From the NCBI GenBank assembly GCA_047967505.1, contig CM106540.1: a stretch of DNA of 64,000 nucleotides; one strand, given 5' to 3'. Below, piece by piece: positions 47,601-58,314 of this stretch. The notes under the pieces were generated by a model. The model saw only the letters and a program-made list of their open reading frames with translations, had not been told where the DNA came from and did not search any database. This stretch comes from Dipteris shenzhenensis. Its lineage: Eukaryota; Polypodiophyta; Polypodiopsida; Gleicheniales. The position numbers and the translations under genes were made by a program. How positions within the stretch are numbered: the stretch's first letter is position 1; each line of letters opens with the position of its first letter.

Positions 47601-49001
47601 TACAAGGCAAGATTAGTTGTCAAGGGGTATGCACAGACATATGGCATTGATTATGAAGAAACTTTCAGCCCGGTTGCAAGGATGGCAACCATAAGACCAG
47701 CCATTGCTATGGCTACATCAAAGGGATGGTCTTTACATCAGATGGATGTAAAGAATGCCTTCTTGCATGGTGATTTGCAAGAAGAGGTCTTTATGGAGCA
47801 GCCAGTAGGTTATGTTCATGCTATTCATCCTGAGTTTGTTTGCAGGTTGAAGAAAGCCTTGTATGGCTTGAAGCAAGCACCTAGAGCATGGTCTGACAAG
47901 ATAGGACAGTATCTTGTCACTATTGGCTTTCAGATTTCCAAGGCAGATTTCTCACTCTATGTGAGAAAAACATAGAAAGGGATTATGCTGCTTGTCATTT
48001 ATGTTGATGATTTGATCATCACAGGTGATAGTGATGAAGATATCCTTCATGTGAAAATGCTATTGAGGCAGAAGTTTGAGATGAAGGATTTGGGAGAGCT
48101 GTGTTATTTCTTGGGCATTGAGGTGATTAGATTACCAAGTGGGATACAGCTCTTGCAGAGGCAGTATGGATTGGACATGCTGTCCAAATATGGGATGACA
48201 GGCTGTAAGCCTATTTCAGTTCCTTTGGAGCAGAATGTGAAGCTGAGCGCAGATGCAGGTGAGCTTCTGGAAGACCCTAATATGTACAAACGTATAGTAG
48301 GAAGTTTGATTTACATGACTATTACCAGGCCAGATTTGAGCTATGCTGTTGGGTTGGTAAGTCAGTTTATGCAGGCTCCAAGGAAACCGCATTTGGATGC
48401 GGCTAGATGCATACTCAGGTATGGGAAATCCACATTGCAGTATGGACTATTTTATGAGGCTGGGGTTCAGATATAGTTGCATGGATACACTGATGCTGAT
48501 TGGGCTGGTAGTATTTCTGATAGACGATCTACCAGTGGATATGTGTTCTCTTTTGGGAGTGCTGTAGTCACTTGGAGCAGCAAGAAACAGCCTACAGTTG
48601 CCTTGTCGAGCACAGAGGCTGAGTTTAGGGGTGCAGCAATGGCTGCATGTGAGGTAGCTTGGTTGCATAAGCTACTCTATGATATGCATCAGTCTACAGA
48701 TGGGCCAGTTGTCATTTATTGTGACAACATGAGCAGTATACAGTTGGCAAAGAACCCAATCTTTCATGCTAGAACAAAGCACATTGAGGTGCATTATCAC
48801 TATGTGCGGGAGAAGGTTTTACTAGGTCTTATTGATCTAGTTTATGTCAGCACAGAGGATCAGGTAGCTGACATATTCTCGAAAGCATTGGGCGCAGAGA
48901 AGCTGCGCAAGTTCAGAGACCTGCTTGGTGTGCAGGAATTGGGATTGAGCTCGAGGGGAAGTGTTGAGATATCGAGCTCCACTCGCGATATGCCAGGGTG
49001 A
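44639..49001 (+). pseudogene. gag-pol of copia element A, multiply interrupted
   Basis: Gag starts MASDSLSQIVTEKLD with the KNNFQAWKFRM copia gag signature and has a Gly/Arg-rich stretch before the zinc knuckle CYYCGKIGHMAKDC. Protease is WYVDSGASNHMTGH. The integrase zinc finger is WHKRIGH...CEACQFGK. The DDE core follows, but the first Asp of the usual HTDVW motif is replaced by Tyr (HSYVW). RT carries YVDDLIITG, and RNase H ends with [15 protein letters not shown]. Interruptions are TAG at 44897, 45140, 45893, 47973 and 48474 and one- or two-base deletions near 46920 and 47322. At 48474 the sister copy B has CAG; at 47973 B has GAG. It ends at TGA 48999-49001. Confidence 0.95.
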
Positions 49002-49316
49002 ACGTTGTGTATTTATGTCACCGACCTATTAGCTGGAGATGCGGTTGGTACACCGCCCACGAATAATAGCTAGTGGATGACAGCTATCCTTATCTACACT
49101 AGTTCGTGGCTCAGTTAGTATGCCACCTTAGTTAGTTGAGTTTGGTTTGAGACCCACATATAGGGTTCTTCTATTTCTTTGTACTAGAGTTCTTTTGGCT
49201 TTCACAACTAAGAAGAGGAAAACTGTTTTCAGCCTCCACCTTTGTGTGTATTCCCCCATTGTGCATGTGAGAAAGCCATAAGTGAGACTCCTTCTCTCTC
49301 TCCCACTATCTTCACA
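48962..49316 (+). repeat. 3' LTR of element A
   Basis: TGTTGAGATATC...ATCTTCACA, 355 bp, directly after the purine tract CGAGGGGAAG. The right boundary is proved by comparison with element B, whose LTR ends at the same TTCACA before the flanks diverge. Confidence 0.93.
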
Positions 49317-50142
49317 CTCTCAACCCCTCCCACCCCCTTCCCCCCTCCCACCCCCTTCCCCCCCACCCAACCCCCTCCCCGCCCCCGAGCTGGCGGCCGC
49401 GGCCGCTAGCCCCCCCTCCTCTCAACCCCTCCCACCCCCTTCCCCCCCTCTCATCCCTCCGCCCCCCCCCTTCACGACCCCCCTAGCCCTCCCCCCGCTT
49501 TCCCACCCCCTTCCCCCGGGCTGGCCGCGGCTGCCAGCCCCCCCCTCCTCTCAACCCCTCCCACCCCCTTCCCCCCACCCAACCCCCTCCCCGCCCCCGA
49601 GCTGGCGGCCGCAGCTGCCAGCCCCCCCCCTCTCAGCCCCTCTCACCCCCTTCACCCCTCCCACCCAACCCCCTCCCCGCCCCCAAGCCCCCCCCCTCTC
49701 AGCCCCTCCCACCCCCTTCCCCCCCACCCACCCCCCTCCCCGCCCCCGAGCTGGCGGCCGTGGCTGCCAGCCCCCCCCCCTCTCAGCCCCTCCCACCCCC
49801 TTCACTCCTCCCACCCAACCCCCTCCCCGCCCCCGAGCTGGCAGCCGCGGTCGCCAGCCCCCCTCCCTCTCAGCCCCTCCCACCCCCTTCCCCCCCCCCC
49901 ACCTCCCTCCCCGCCCCCGAGCTGGCGGCCGTGGCCGCCAGCCGCCCCCCCTCTCAGCCCTCGACCCCCTTCCCCCCCACCCACCCCCCTCCCCGCCCCG
50001 CCAGCACCGCCAGCCCCCTTCCCCCCTCCAGGCCGCCAACCCCCCCTTCCCCCTCCCCCCTTCCCCCCTCCATGGGAGACATAGTCCCCCCCTTCCCCCC
50101 CCCCTCCCTCCTCCTTTCCTCCCTCTACTCAGCCCCACCCTC
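49317..50142. repeat. C-rich minisatellite with GC palindromes, right block (between two convergent LTRs)
   Basis: The composition matches the left block (43573-44317). It has palindrome copies near 49388, 49520, 49600, 49750, 49838 and 49920, several with C-to-T or G-to-A changes at CG sites. The C-rich strand is the plus strand throughout, so the block is not itself an inverted repeat. It lies exactly between the LTR ends of elements A and B. The open frames in it are artefacts of composition. Confidence 0.9.
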
Positions 50143-50493
50143 TGTGAAGATAGTGGGAGAGAGGGAAGGAGTCTCACTTGCGGCTTTCTCACATGCACAA
50201 TGGGGAAATACACACAAAGGTGGAGGCTGAAAACAGTTGTCCTCTTCTTGTTGTAAAAACCAAAAGAACTCTAGTACAAAGAAATAGAAGAACCCTATAT
50301 GTGGGTCTCAAACCAAACTCAACTAACTAAGGTGGCATACTAACTGAGCCACGAACTAGTATAGATAAGGATAGCTGTCATCCAGCTATTATTCGTGGGC
50401 GGTGTACCAACCGCATCTGTAGCTAACAAGTCGGTGACATAAATGCACAATGGTCACCCTGGCATATCGCGAGTGGAGCTCGATATCTCAACA
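50143..50493 (-). repeat. 3' LTR of element B
   Basis: A 351-bp LTR on the minus strand, starting TGTTGAGATATC and ending TTCACA. It closely matches the LTR of element A. Confidence 0.93.
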
Positions 50494-52217
50494 CTCCCCC
50501 TCGAGCTCAATCCCAATTCCTGCACACCAAGCAGGTCTCTAAACTTGCGCAGCTTCTCTGTGCCCAATGCCTTCGTGAATATGTCAGCTACCTGATCCTC
50601 TGTGCTGACATAAACTAGATCAAGAAGACCTAGTAAAACCTTCTCTTGCACATAGTGATAATGCACCTCAATGTGCTTTGTTCTAGCATGATAGACTGGG
50701 TTATTTGCCAAGTGTATACTGCTCATGTTGTCACAATAAATGACAACTGGCCCATCTGTAGACTGATGCATATCATAGAGTAGCTTATGCAACCAAGCTA
50801 CCTCACATGCAGCCATTGCTACACCCCTGTACTCAGCCTCTGTGCTCGACAAGGCAACTGTAGGCTGTTTCTTACTGCTCCAAGTGACTGCAGCACTCCC
50901 AAAAGAGAACACATATCCACTGGTAGATCGTCTATCAGAAATACTACCAGCCCAATCAGCATCAGTGTATCCATGCAACTGTATCTGAACCCCAACCTCA
51001 TAAAATAGTCCATATTGCAATGTGGACTTCACATACCTGAGTATGCATCTAGCCACATCCAAATGCGGTTTCCTTGGAGCCTGCATAAACTGACTTACCA
51101 ATCCAACAGCATAGCTTAAATCTGGCCTGGTAATAGTCATATAAATCAAACTTCCTACTATGCATTTGTACATAGTAGGGTCTTCTAGAAGCTCACCTGC
51201 ATCTGCGCTCAGCTTCACATTTTGCTCCAAAGGAACTGAAAGAGGCTTACAGCCTGTCATCCCATATTTGGACAGCATGTCCAATCCATACTGCCTCTGC
51301 AAGAGCTGTATCCCACTTGGTGATCTAATCACCTCAATGCCCAAGAAATAACGCAGCTCTCCCAAATCCTTCATCTCAAACTTCTGCCTCAATAGCATTT
51401 TCACATGAAGGATATCTTCATCACTATCACCTGTGATGATCAAATCATCAACATAAATGACAAGTAGCATAATCCCTTTCTCTGTTTTTCTCACATAGAG
51501 TGAGAAATCTGCCTTGGAAATCTGAAAGCCAATAGTGACAAGATACTGTCCTATCTTGTCAGACCATGCTCTAGGTGCTTGCTTCAAGCTATACAAGGCT
51601 TTCTTCAACCTGCAAACAAACTCAGGATGAATAGCATGAACATAACCTGCTAGCTGCTCCATAAAGACCTCTTCTTGCAAATCACCATGCAAGAAGGCAT
51701 TCTTTACATCCATCTGATGTAAAGACCATCCCTTTGATGCAGCCATAGCAATGGCTACTCTTACGGTTGCCATCCTTGCAACCGGGCTGAAAGTTTCTTC
51801 ATAATCAATGCCATATGTCTGTGCATACCCCTTGACAACTAATCTTGCCTTGTATCTATTCACAGAACCATCTGCATTGTGCTTGATCTTATAAACCCAC
51901 TTACAGCCAATTGCATTCTTGTCTTTAGGCAAAGGCACCAATTCCCATGTAGCATTTGCATCCAAGGCATCCATTTCTTCATCCATGGCTTTCTCCCATT
52001 TTTCATTTCCCATGGCTTGCTCAAAAGAAGTGAGTTCTGGTTCCTGTATCACTTTGACCATATAGGCATAGTGAATGGCTGTAAATCCATCATATTTCAG
52101 CCTATCCACTGGATACCTAACCCTGGTAGACCTGTGCAAAATAGGCTCACTTCCAGGTGCTCTCAAAACATCCTTGGTCTTCCTTACTCCAGGTGTAACA
52201 ACAGAAGGAATACCCAA
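50454..52217 (-). pseudogene. pol of element B: RT and RNase H, uninterrupted 587-codon frame
   Basis: This is a long open frame covering RT (AIGCKWVYKIKHN, FLHGDLQEEVFMEQ, catalytic YVDDLIITG) and RNase H ([41 protein letters not shown]). It stays open while the same region in A has two TAG codons. It is still not a functional gene, because upstream integrase is cut at 53106 and the join to it is frameshifted near 52240. The last codons overlap the LTR. Element A differs from it by scattered substitutions only. Confidence 0.92.
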
Positions 52218-52237
52218 CTCATCATCAATGCTCTGCT

Positions 52238-53106
52238 CTAACCACTGGATTCACCATCCACATAAGAGTGACCTGCATTCACATCAAACATGGGCTGATC
52301 TACCTTCTCTTTTCCTTTTCGTGATACCTGCGTACCACTATCTGCATTGCTTTGAGGAGATTCTCCTGATCTCAATCTACCTGTCCATGGTGAAGTATGT
52401 GAACCACTGCTAGAGGACACTGCAGGTCCACTGATATTTTGTGATTGCTGCTGTGAATTTTGTGCAGCATTACCATTTTGTGCATCTACATCAATCATCA
52501 CATTTACTGGTTTATACCAGCTGCTCATCTCATAAAAAACAATATCTTTGCTCACTGTGAACTTACGTGTAGAAGGGTTATAGCATCTATACCCTTTCTG
52601 TTGTAGAGAATAACCAATAAAGACACACTTCTCAGCCTTTGGATCCAACTTGGACCTCAACTCATCTGGCACATGAACATAGGCAATGCAACCAAAAATT
52701 TTCAAATGAGAAATGTCTGGTTTCCTACCAGTATACATCTCCTCTGGCGTCATGCCATGTATTGCTGTAGTGGGAGTCCTGTTCATTATATAAACTGCTG
52801 TAGCAACTGCTTCAGCCCAATAATAATCTGGTAGACCTTTTTCATTTAGCATGGCCCGAGATACCTCTCCAATATGCATGTTTTTCCTTTCTGCAATTCC
52901 ATTTTGCTATGGGGTATGACTGCATGAATATTGCTGCTTTATGCCATGCTCCTACAGAAACCTTGCAAACTCATTTGAGAGGTACTCTCCCCCTCCATCT
53001 GACCTTAGGCATTTTATTTGCAGGCCTGTTTCTTTTTCAACCATAGCTTTAAAAGCTTTGAAGTGCCCAAACACTTCACTTTTCTTTTTCATAAAATACA
53101 CCCATA
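52238..53106 (-). pseudogene. Integrase C-terminal part of element B
   Basis: The minus strand encodes the DDE-core end (RSDGGGEYLSNEFARFL, then YSCSHTP...QNGIAERKN) and the Ser/Gln-rich linker before RT. In-frame TAG codons replace what element A has as CAG at two sites, in the FL-EHG and HTP-QNG contexts (near 52954 and 52907). A one-base deletion near 52240 shifts the frame before RT. Confidence 0.9.
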
Positions 53107-53400
53107 TGGATTCTTAGATAATTTAAATAAAGAGAGAGAAAAATGTTTAAGTCAGAAGTGGAGTTAGGAGCGAATTGAGTGCATGGGTTGAGAAGGGATT
53201 GGTGGAGGTATGGGAGGATTAGTGTGCTTGGTGTTGTGGGGTGGTTCAAATTTAAAATGAGAGTCTAAAGGGGAGATTTCAGGGAGGATACATAAAAGAA
53301 TAATTCAGAGTTGGGGAAGTATACATGTGTGTGTGTGTGTATGTGTGTGTGTGTAAAGAAATAAGTGTCTATGTGTGTGAGATACATTTACTAATCAAAA

Positions 53401-53444
<44 letters not shown>

Positions 53445-53599
53445 TTTTCTTTGGTTGTGCAGGATTTTTCATGATTGTATTTTCTTAGATATCTAAATAT
53501 ATAAATATAAATATAAAGTCTTTGTGTAGAAATCCTTAAGTGTCCTTGAGGAGGGTTAATTATGGTCTCATTGCCTTTTATAGATTTGTTTTTTTATAG

Positions 53600-53680
<81 letters not shown>

Positions 53681-54090
53681 TGTATACACACACACACACA
53701 TATATATATATATGTATATATATTAATGAATTAATTATTATTCAAATGTCTTTATGTAAGTTTCTTAGTTTCTATTTTTTGTATAGATGAATAGATTAAT
53801 CAACATAGAATGTATCCAGGTGAATGTGTTTCTCTAATTTATTTGACTAAACATTGGTTTTATAGGACTTTTTTGTTGCTTTAAATGATGGTGAGATCAA
53901 AGTATGAAAGTTAGTATAATAGATCTATATGTCTAATTTAAATATATAGAAAGTTTACTATTATGTATGTTCCTCTTGTATTTTCTTACATATATAAATA
54001 TAAATATAGAGTGTTTGTATAGGAATGTTGTGTGTCCTTGTGGAGGGTTAAAGTGTGGTCTTGTTGCCTTTTATAGATGTGTTTTTTTAT

Positions 54091-54168
<78 letters not shown>

Positions 54169-54179
54169 CTGTCTGTCTA

Positions 54180-54224
<45 letters not shown>

Positions 54225-54345
54225 ATATATATATATATATATAATGAATTAATGATTATTTAAATGTCTTTATGTAAGTTTCTTAGTTTCTATTTTGTAT
54301 AGATGAATAGATTAATCAACATAGAATGTAGCCTGGTGAATGTGT
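53107..54345. repeat. AT-rich flank with GT/CT/TA microsatellites and a segmental duplication
   Basis: Microsatellites are (GT)n at about 53325-53345 and 53402-53442, (CT)n-(TA)n-(TATG)n-(CA)n at 53600-53720, and a (CT)n of about 75 bases at 54090-54165 followed by (TGTC)n-(TA)n to about 54242. The block at about 53520-53830 is repeated at about 54000-54345 (shared motifs GCCTTTTATAGAT, TTTCTTAGTTTCTATTTT, GAATAGATTAATCAACATAG). The second copy is cut by element C and resumes at 61726. Confidence 0.85.
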
Positions 54346-54602
54346 TGTTGAGAGTTCACGCTCAACATCATGTGATCATGTGTGCATAGCACCATCACGT
54401 GATCATATGTGCATAGCACTAACCTTATAGATTGCTATAAAGGAAAGGGTTAGATCCCCTATTCCTAACCCTAAAAGGGTTTGTATATATTCTATTTTTT
54501 CAACTAATTCTAGTGTACAGTTAGTCATTTGTGGTGTGCTCTCTAGCTGTGCCCTCTCTCCTCATCTCCACTCTTCTCCTCTCCCCTCTTCATATTTTGT
54601 CA
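54346..54602 (+). repeat. 5' LTR of element C
   Basis: A 257-bp LTR from TGTTGAGAG to TTTTGTCA, with a TATA-like TATATAT at 54484-54490. An internal direct repeat of about 20 bp (GTGTGCATAGCAC core) is present. Confidence 0.95.
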
Positions 54603-54614
54603 TGGTATCAGAGC
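54603..54614 (+). promoter_or_regulatory. Primer-binding site of element C (initiator tRNA-Met)
   Basis: TGGTATCAGAGC begins immediately after the LTR. It is complementary to the 3' end of initiator tRNA-Met plus CCA. Confidence 0.95.
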
Positions 54615-55877
54615 TCCCTTGTCTTCCGCTGAGACATTGCGATTCTTGAGAGTGTGAGAGAGATTGTGAGATTGAGAGTTCTCTTGAGTGATTGTGAGAT
54701 CCTTCCCTTCACTTCCGTTGAGAGAAATTTCCGTCATTGAGAGGAAATTTCCGTCATTTGTTCTTGAGAGATTTCTATCATTTGAGAGAGTTTATTTGAG
54801 TGTTTCTTGAGTTGAGAGAGAGAGAGACTTCCGTTCATTGAGAGCCTAGACTTCTTTTGAGAAAGAGTGAGCATTGAGATTGAGAGAACTAGTTCTGTGA
54901 GGATAGGTTCAGCACCGTCGACCACCTTCTATTCCAAAGCTCGTTTAGTTTGTTTAGAGCCTCCAAAGCTCGAGATCTAGTCCAAAGCTCCTACGCATTA
55001 ACAGGCGACTTTCAACCGGCGTGCATGCTCACGACTCCTAGCCTCTGAAACGCCTTCATCATCCAACTATTGAATTCTGGCAGTGTAGCACGATAGCATG
55101 AAGCATGTGAGAGCAAAGGTGAATAGCCTCACAGGGACTGGATCTCCGATCACTAGCATCATGTCTGATTGCGCACCGAGGAAGAGCTGCTTCAAAAATG
55201 GCTACTCTCCCAGTTCGAGCTCCCAGGTCTCACTTTAGAACTGGAGAGGCCTCGCCCCGTTCTTTTCCATGTGCAATCCGTATGTCGATCCTACTCAGGG
55301 AAACCTTCATCGACGCAATCGACAGCCTAGGAGCAGGTGCATCGTAGTATCGAATCATTCAGTGGTCTCCTTCCTGGCCGTTTGTCACTTAGTCTCCAGC
55401 TCATGGGAGAAGCTCTCTACAACCTTCGCCATCGCACGGCTGCTCCAACGGTCTGCCATCTCCAAAGCAAATGACTCCAACGACTAGCTCGGTAGCGCCT
55501 CTATGCACAGGCCATCCAACGAGTTCTCCTAGGCTCCAAACATCATCCAAGCTCCATCAGCCTGCTGCAGAATGCCCAAGCGCAACGGAATAGCCAGCAA
55601 ATGGCCAAGCCTCTAAGGCCTCACAATCTTCGCGGACGGCGGCCTTCCCCAGCCTCCACTGAAGGTCGACCCGTCAACGACCTCCGTCGCCATCTGTAGC
55701 TTCCATCTCCATCGACTTCTCGGAGAACGCCAACGCGAACGTAGAGCTCAAGGCTCTCACGACCGACTCGACGGAATCTCCCTAGATTCCGTTAGAATCT
55801 TCAAAAATATTCTGTGAAGCGACCTAGCGACATGTGGCAGATAGCCTTAGCCACATCTGCCATGTCATCTTATCTGC

Positions 55878-56135
55878 CACGTGGCAGATAAGCGCCTTAT
55901 AAATCTGACACATGGCAACCGACCGCCACATCAGCACCGACTGCCACATCACCAGGCCATGTCACCTGCCACGTCATCACTGCCACGTCAGCACTACCAT
56001 GTCATTTGCCACGTCAGCTGCCACGTTATTTACCACGTCAGCTGCCACGTCATCACTGCCACATCAGCTGCCACATCATCACTACCACGTCACCTGTGCC
56101 ACGTCATCAGTGCCACGTCATCAGGCCACGTCATC
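55878..56135 (+). promoter_or_regulatory. Array of CCACGTCA-type (bZIP-like) motifs in the leader of element C
   Basis: Nine exact CACGTCA motifs (TGACGTG on the other strand) occur between about 55970 and 56132. Degenerate CATGTCA and CACATCA copies lie among them, and one perfect G-box palindrome GCCACGTGGC sits at 55877-55886. The spacing is often 12-14 bp, as in a tandem repeat of the type TGCCACGTCATCAC. TGACGTGG is a known high-affinity site for plant bZIP factors. A regulatory role is inference; the array may be only a minisatellite. Confidence 0.7.
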
Positions 56136-57111
56136 AGTGACACCTCAGCACTGCCACCTCAGCAGTCCAGTCAGCACTGACCCCGGCAGGCACAGTCCCT
56201 TGCCAGGCACACTGTGCACACACTGCATGTGCATACTCCTGCCACCTCAGCACAGAGCTTCACTGGCACACCTCTTGCTAAGCACAGTGCCACATCATCA
56301 CTGCATGTGACTCACAGTGACACATCATCATTGAGCACCATTTGCACTCCTTTTGCCCCTCCACATAGATCAAGTCATATCTCTTGATCCAGGAAGAATT
56401 TGAGGGTGCTCCAAAAAGTAAAGTCGCTCGATTTTTCGTGCTCTACGCGCTCGTTACATCACGCGCACATTTCGGTCCAAGTTACACTCACATTTGAGCC
56501 TCGTCGACAAAACCACTTCCTTCACGCACATTTGCCTCTACATCGACGCATCTGACCCAGCACTTAAAAAGAACAAAGGAAAAGGAATTATTTGCTGCTC
56601 TTTCATCGATCGACGATTGGTTTAGATCTAGATCAGAGTAGACTAGATCGCCATAGAGGGGACGCTTTGAATTCCCCAAGTTGCCAATTTAAGCCATGCC
56701 CGAAATTCCCGACTAGTACCTACTCGGAGTCAGTCCATACGCTCACATCCGATTTCACATCATTACATTACCTGAAACCTTACGTTCATCAGTTCAGTGA
56801 GTAGACTTCAGAGTTCAGAGGCATTGCAGATTGATTCAGTGGGCAGATAGCACTTGATTTCACACACACATGCCACCATTGTAAAGCCTATTTGGCTATC
56901 TCACGGCATCGTGCACATCATTTTTCAGCCTTGTAAAGCCTCTTGGCTATTCCCAGCATCATTGCCACAAGCCTTGTAACACAGGTCAGATCTTATTTAC
57001 AGCAGTTCTATCTTCATCGACGGTACAGAGATTTCACTTGGCATCTTCAGTGTATTTGTAGTTGATTCATACAGAGTTTTTCAGGACACATTTGAGTACA
57101 TTGTTTGCACC

Positions 57112-58314
57112 ATGTCGACTAGCAACCTCAATCTGGAGGCATCTGCTAAGTTAGACAACTCCAATTACGGTACATGGAAATACCGAATGGAGACCATTCT
57201 TGTGCTTCAGGACAAATGGGAGTATGTCGATGGATCCATACCTAGACCATTGGTCGATCCAGCCACCAGTAGCTCTACTCCATCTGTTGTCACAGCACCA
57301 ACAACGGGATCTACATCGGGATCTACATCTACACAAACAGTTTCCGCATCAGTAGCAGATCCTGCCATTGCCCGAGCTCAAGCAGAATGGGATAAGAAAG
57401 ACAAGTATGCCTATCACCTGATCAAGCAGAATGTGCAAGATGTCATGCTAGGACAGCTCAACACAGTCAAGACATCAAAAGAAGCATGGGATATGTTCGC
57501 AGCTCTCTACGAGTCCAAGAACACATCCAGGATTCTCACCCTGAGAAAGCAGATCAACCAGAGTTTCCGCAATAGCAATGAAACCGGTCATGCTTATGTA
57601 CTCCGCATCAAAGACTACAACAATCAACTTGCAGCAGCAGGAGAAACTATGAATCCCGCAGAAATGGTTCAAGTAATCCTGAATGGACTAGGAGAAGGAT
57701 ATGAGAATCTGGTCCAGAGTATTGCCATCCAACAGCAAATTCCAACACTTGAAGAACTTCAGTCAGTTCTACTTGGTGAAGAACTCAGGACTCAGGCCAT
57801 TCAAGCACGTAAAGGTCATTCTAATGATCAGGCATTCACCGCTTCAGACAGAAGCAGAGGCAAAGGCAGAAACAGAGGTAGATCATATCAGAAAAGTGGT
57901 CATCATCATCAACAAAATCAAAGTCAGAATCAGCAGCATCCTCAGCAACATCAAAATCAGCAAAGAGGAAATCATTCCAACCGAGGAAGATTCCAAGGAC
58001 GAGGGAATGCATCCACCAATGTGTCAAACATTCAATGCAACTATTGTCACAAGTTTGGACACTATGAAAGAGATTGCCGCAAGAAGCAGTATGACCAAGG
58101 CGGTCAATCCAGCAGTAATCGAGGGAATTCCCGAGGAAGAGGAAATCATCGTGGTGGACATTCTAGTCACAGTCATTTTGCAAATGAACATGGCAATATG
58201 TTTCTTGCAAGTGAGGAATTGCATCAGACTGATACAATGCACCTAGACATGCACCTAGACACTGATTTCAATCCCAAAGAGGATTTCAGCTATCAAGTCG
58301 ACCAAGTGGAATAG
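57112..58314 (+). CDS. gag of copia element C
   Basis: The start ATG in CACCATGTC opens 400 codons ending at TAG 58312-58314. The N-terminal part is copia gag (AKLDNSNYGTWKYRMETIL, and KEAWDMFAALYESKN near residue 125). A Gln/Arg/Gly-rich RNA-binding stretch follows (about 245-300), then a zinc knuckle CNYCHKFGHYERDC near residue 308. Gag packages element RNA into virus-like particles in the cytoplasm. The frame continues past the TAG without a shift into protease, so the TAG either terminates gag with readthrough to pol or is a single mutation. No other defect is visible. Confidence 0.93.
   Translation: MSTSNLNLEASAKLDNSNYGTWKYRMETILVLQDKWEYVDGSIPRPLVDPATSSSTPSVVTAPTTGSTSGSTSTQTVSASVADPAIARAQAEWDKKDKYAYHLIKQNVQDVMLGQLNTVKTSKEAWDMFAALYESKNTSRILTLRKQINQSFRNSNETGHAYVLRIKDYNNQLAAAGETMNPAEMVQVILNGLGEGYENLVQSIAIQQQIPTLEELQSVLLGEELRTQAIQARKGHSNDQAFTASDRSRGKGRNRGRSYQKSGHHHQQNQSQNQQHPQQHQNQQRGNHSNRGRFQGRGNASTNVSNIQCNYCHKFGHYERDCRKKQYDQGGQSSSNRGNSRGRGNHRGGHSSHSHFANEHGNMFLASEELHQTDTMHLDMHLDTDFNPKEDFSYQVDQVE

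Larger units (their letters stand above)
44318..49316 (+). mobile_element. Ty1/copia element A, 5' LTR not found, 3' LTR present
   Basis: A leader of about 320 bases is followed by gag, protease, integrase, RT, RNase H and a 355-bp 3' LTR. No LTR or primer-binding site precedes the leader; the C-rich minisatellite abuts it directly, so the 5' end is deleted or lost at the assembly gap. It belongs to the same family as element B. Confidence 0.9.
50143..53106 (-). mobile_element. Ty1/copia element B, 5'-truncated sister copy of element A
   Basis: The minus strand carries the 3' part of the same family: the end of integrase, RT, RNase H and a 351-bp 3' LTR. Similarity to A starts at 53106 (A position 46350) and runs to the LTR end, so A and B form an inverted repeat of nearly 3 kb. 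The truncation at 53106 adjoins unrelated AT-rich DNA. Confidence 0.93.

Noticed and set aside
48962-50142. A longer LTR for element A that includes the C-rich block
   Set aside because: The LTRs of A and B agree up to TTCACA and then diverge. The C-rich strand is on the plus side for both, so the block cannot belong to both LTRs.
49282-50256. 324-codon proline-rich frame between elements A and B
   Set aside because: It is a composition artefact of the C-rich repeat and overlaps both LTR ends.
862-58314. TAG reassigned to glutamine in this organism
   Set aside because: CAG codons are abundant and TAG is rare in the same frames. The D element and Ulp1-like locus also carry TGA, TAA and frameshifts, and one A-element TAG is GAG in copy B. 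Decay at CHG sites is simpler; kept only as an alternative in the findings.
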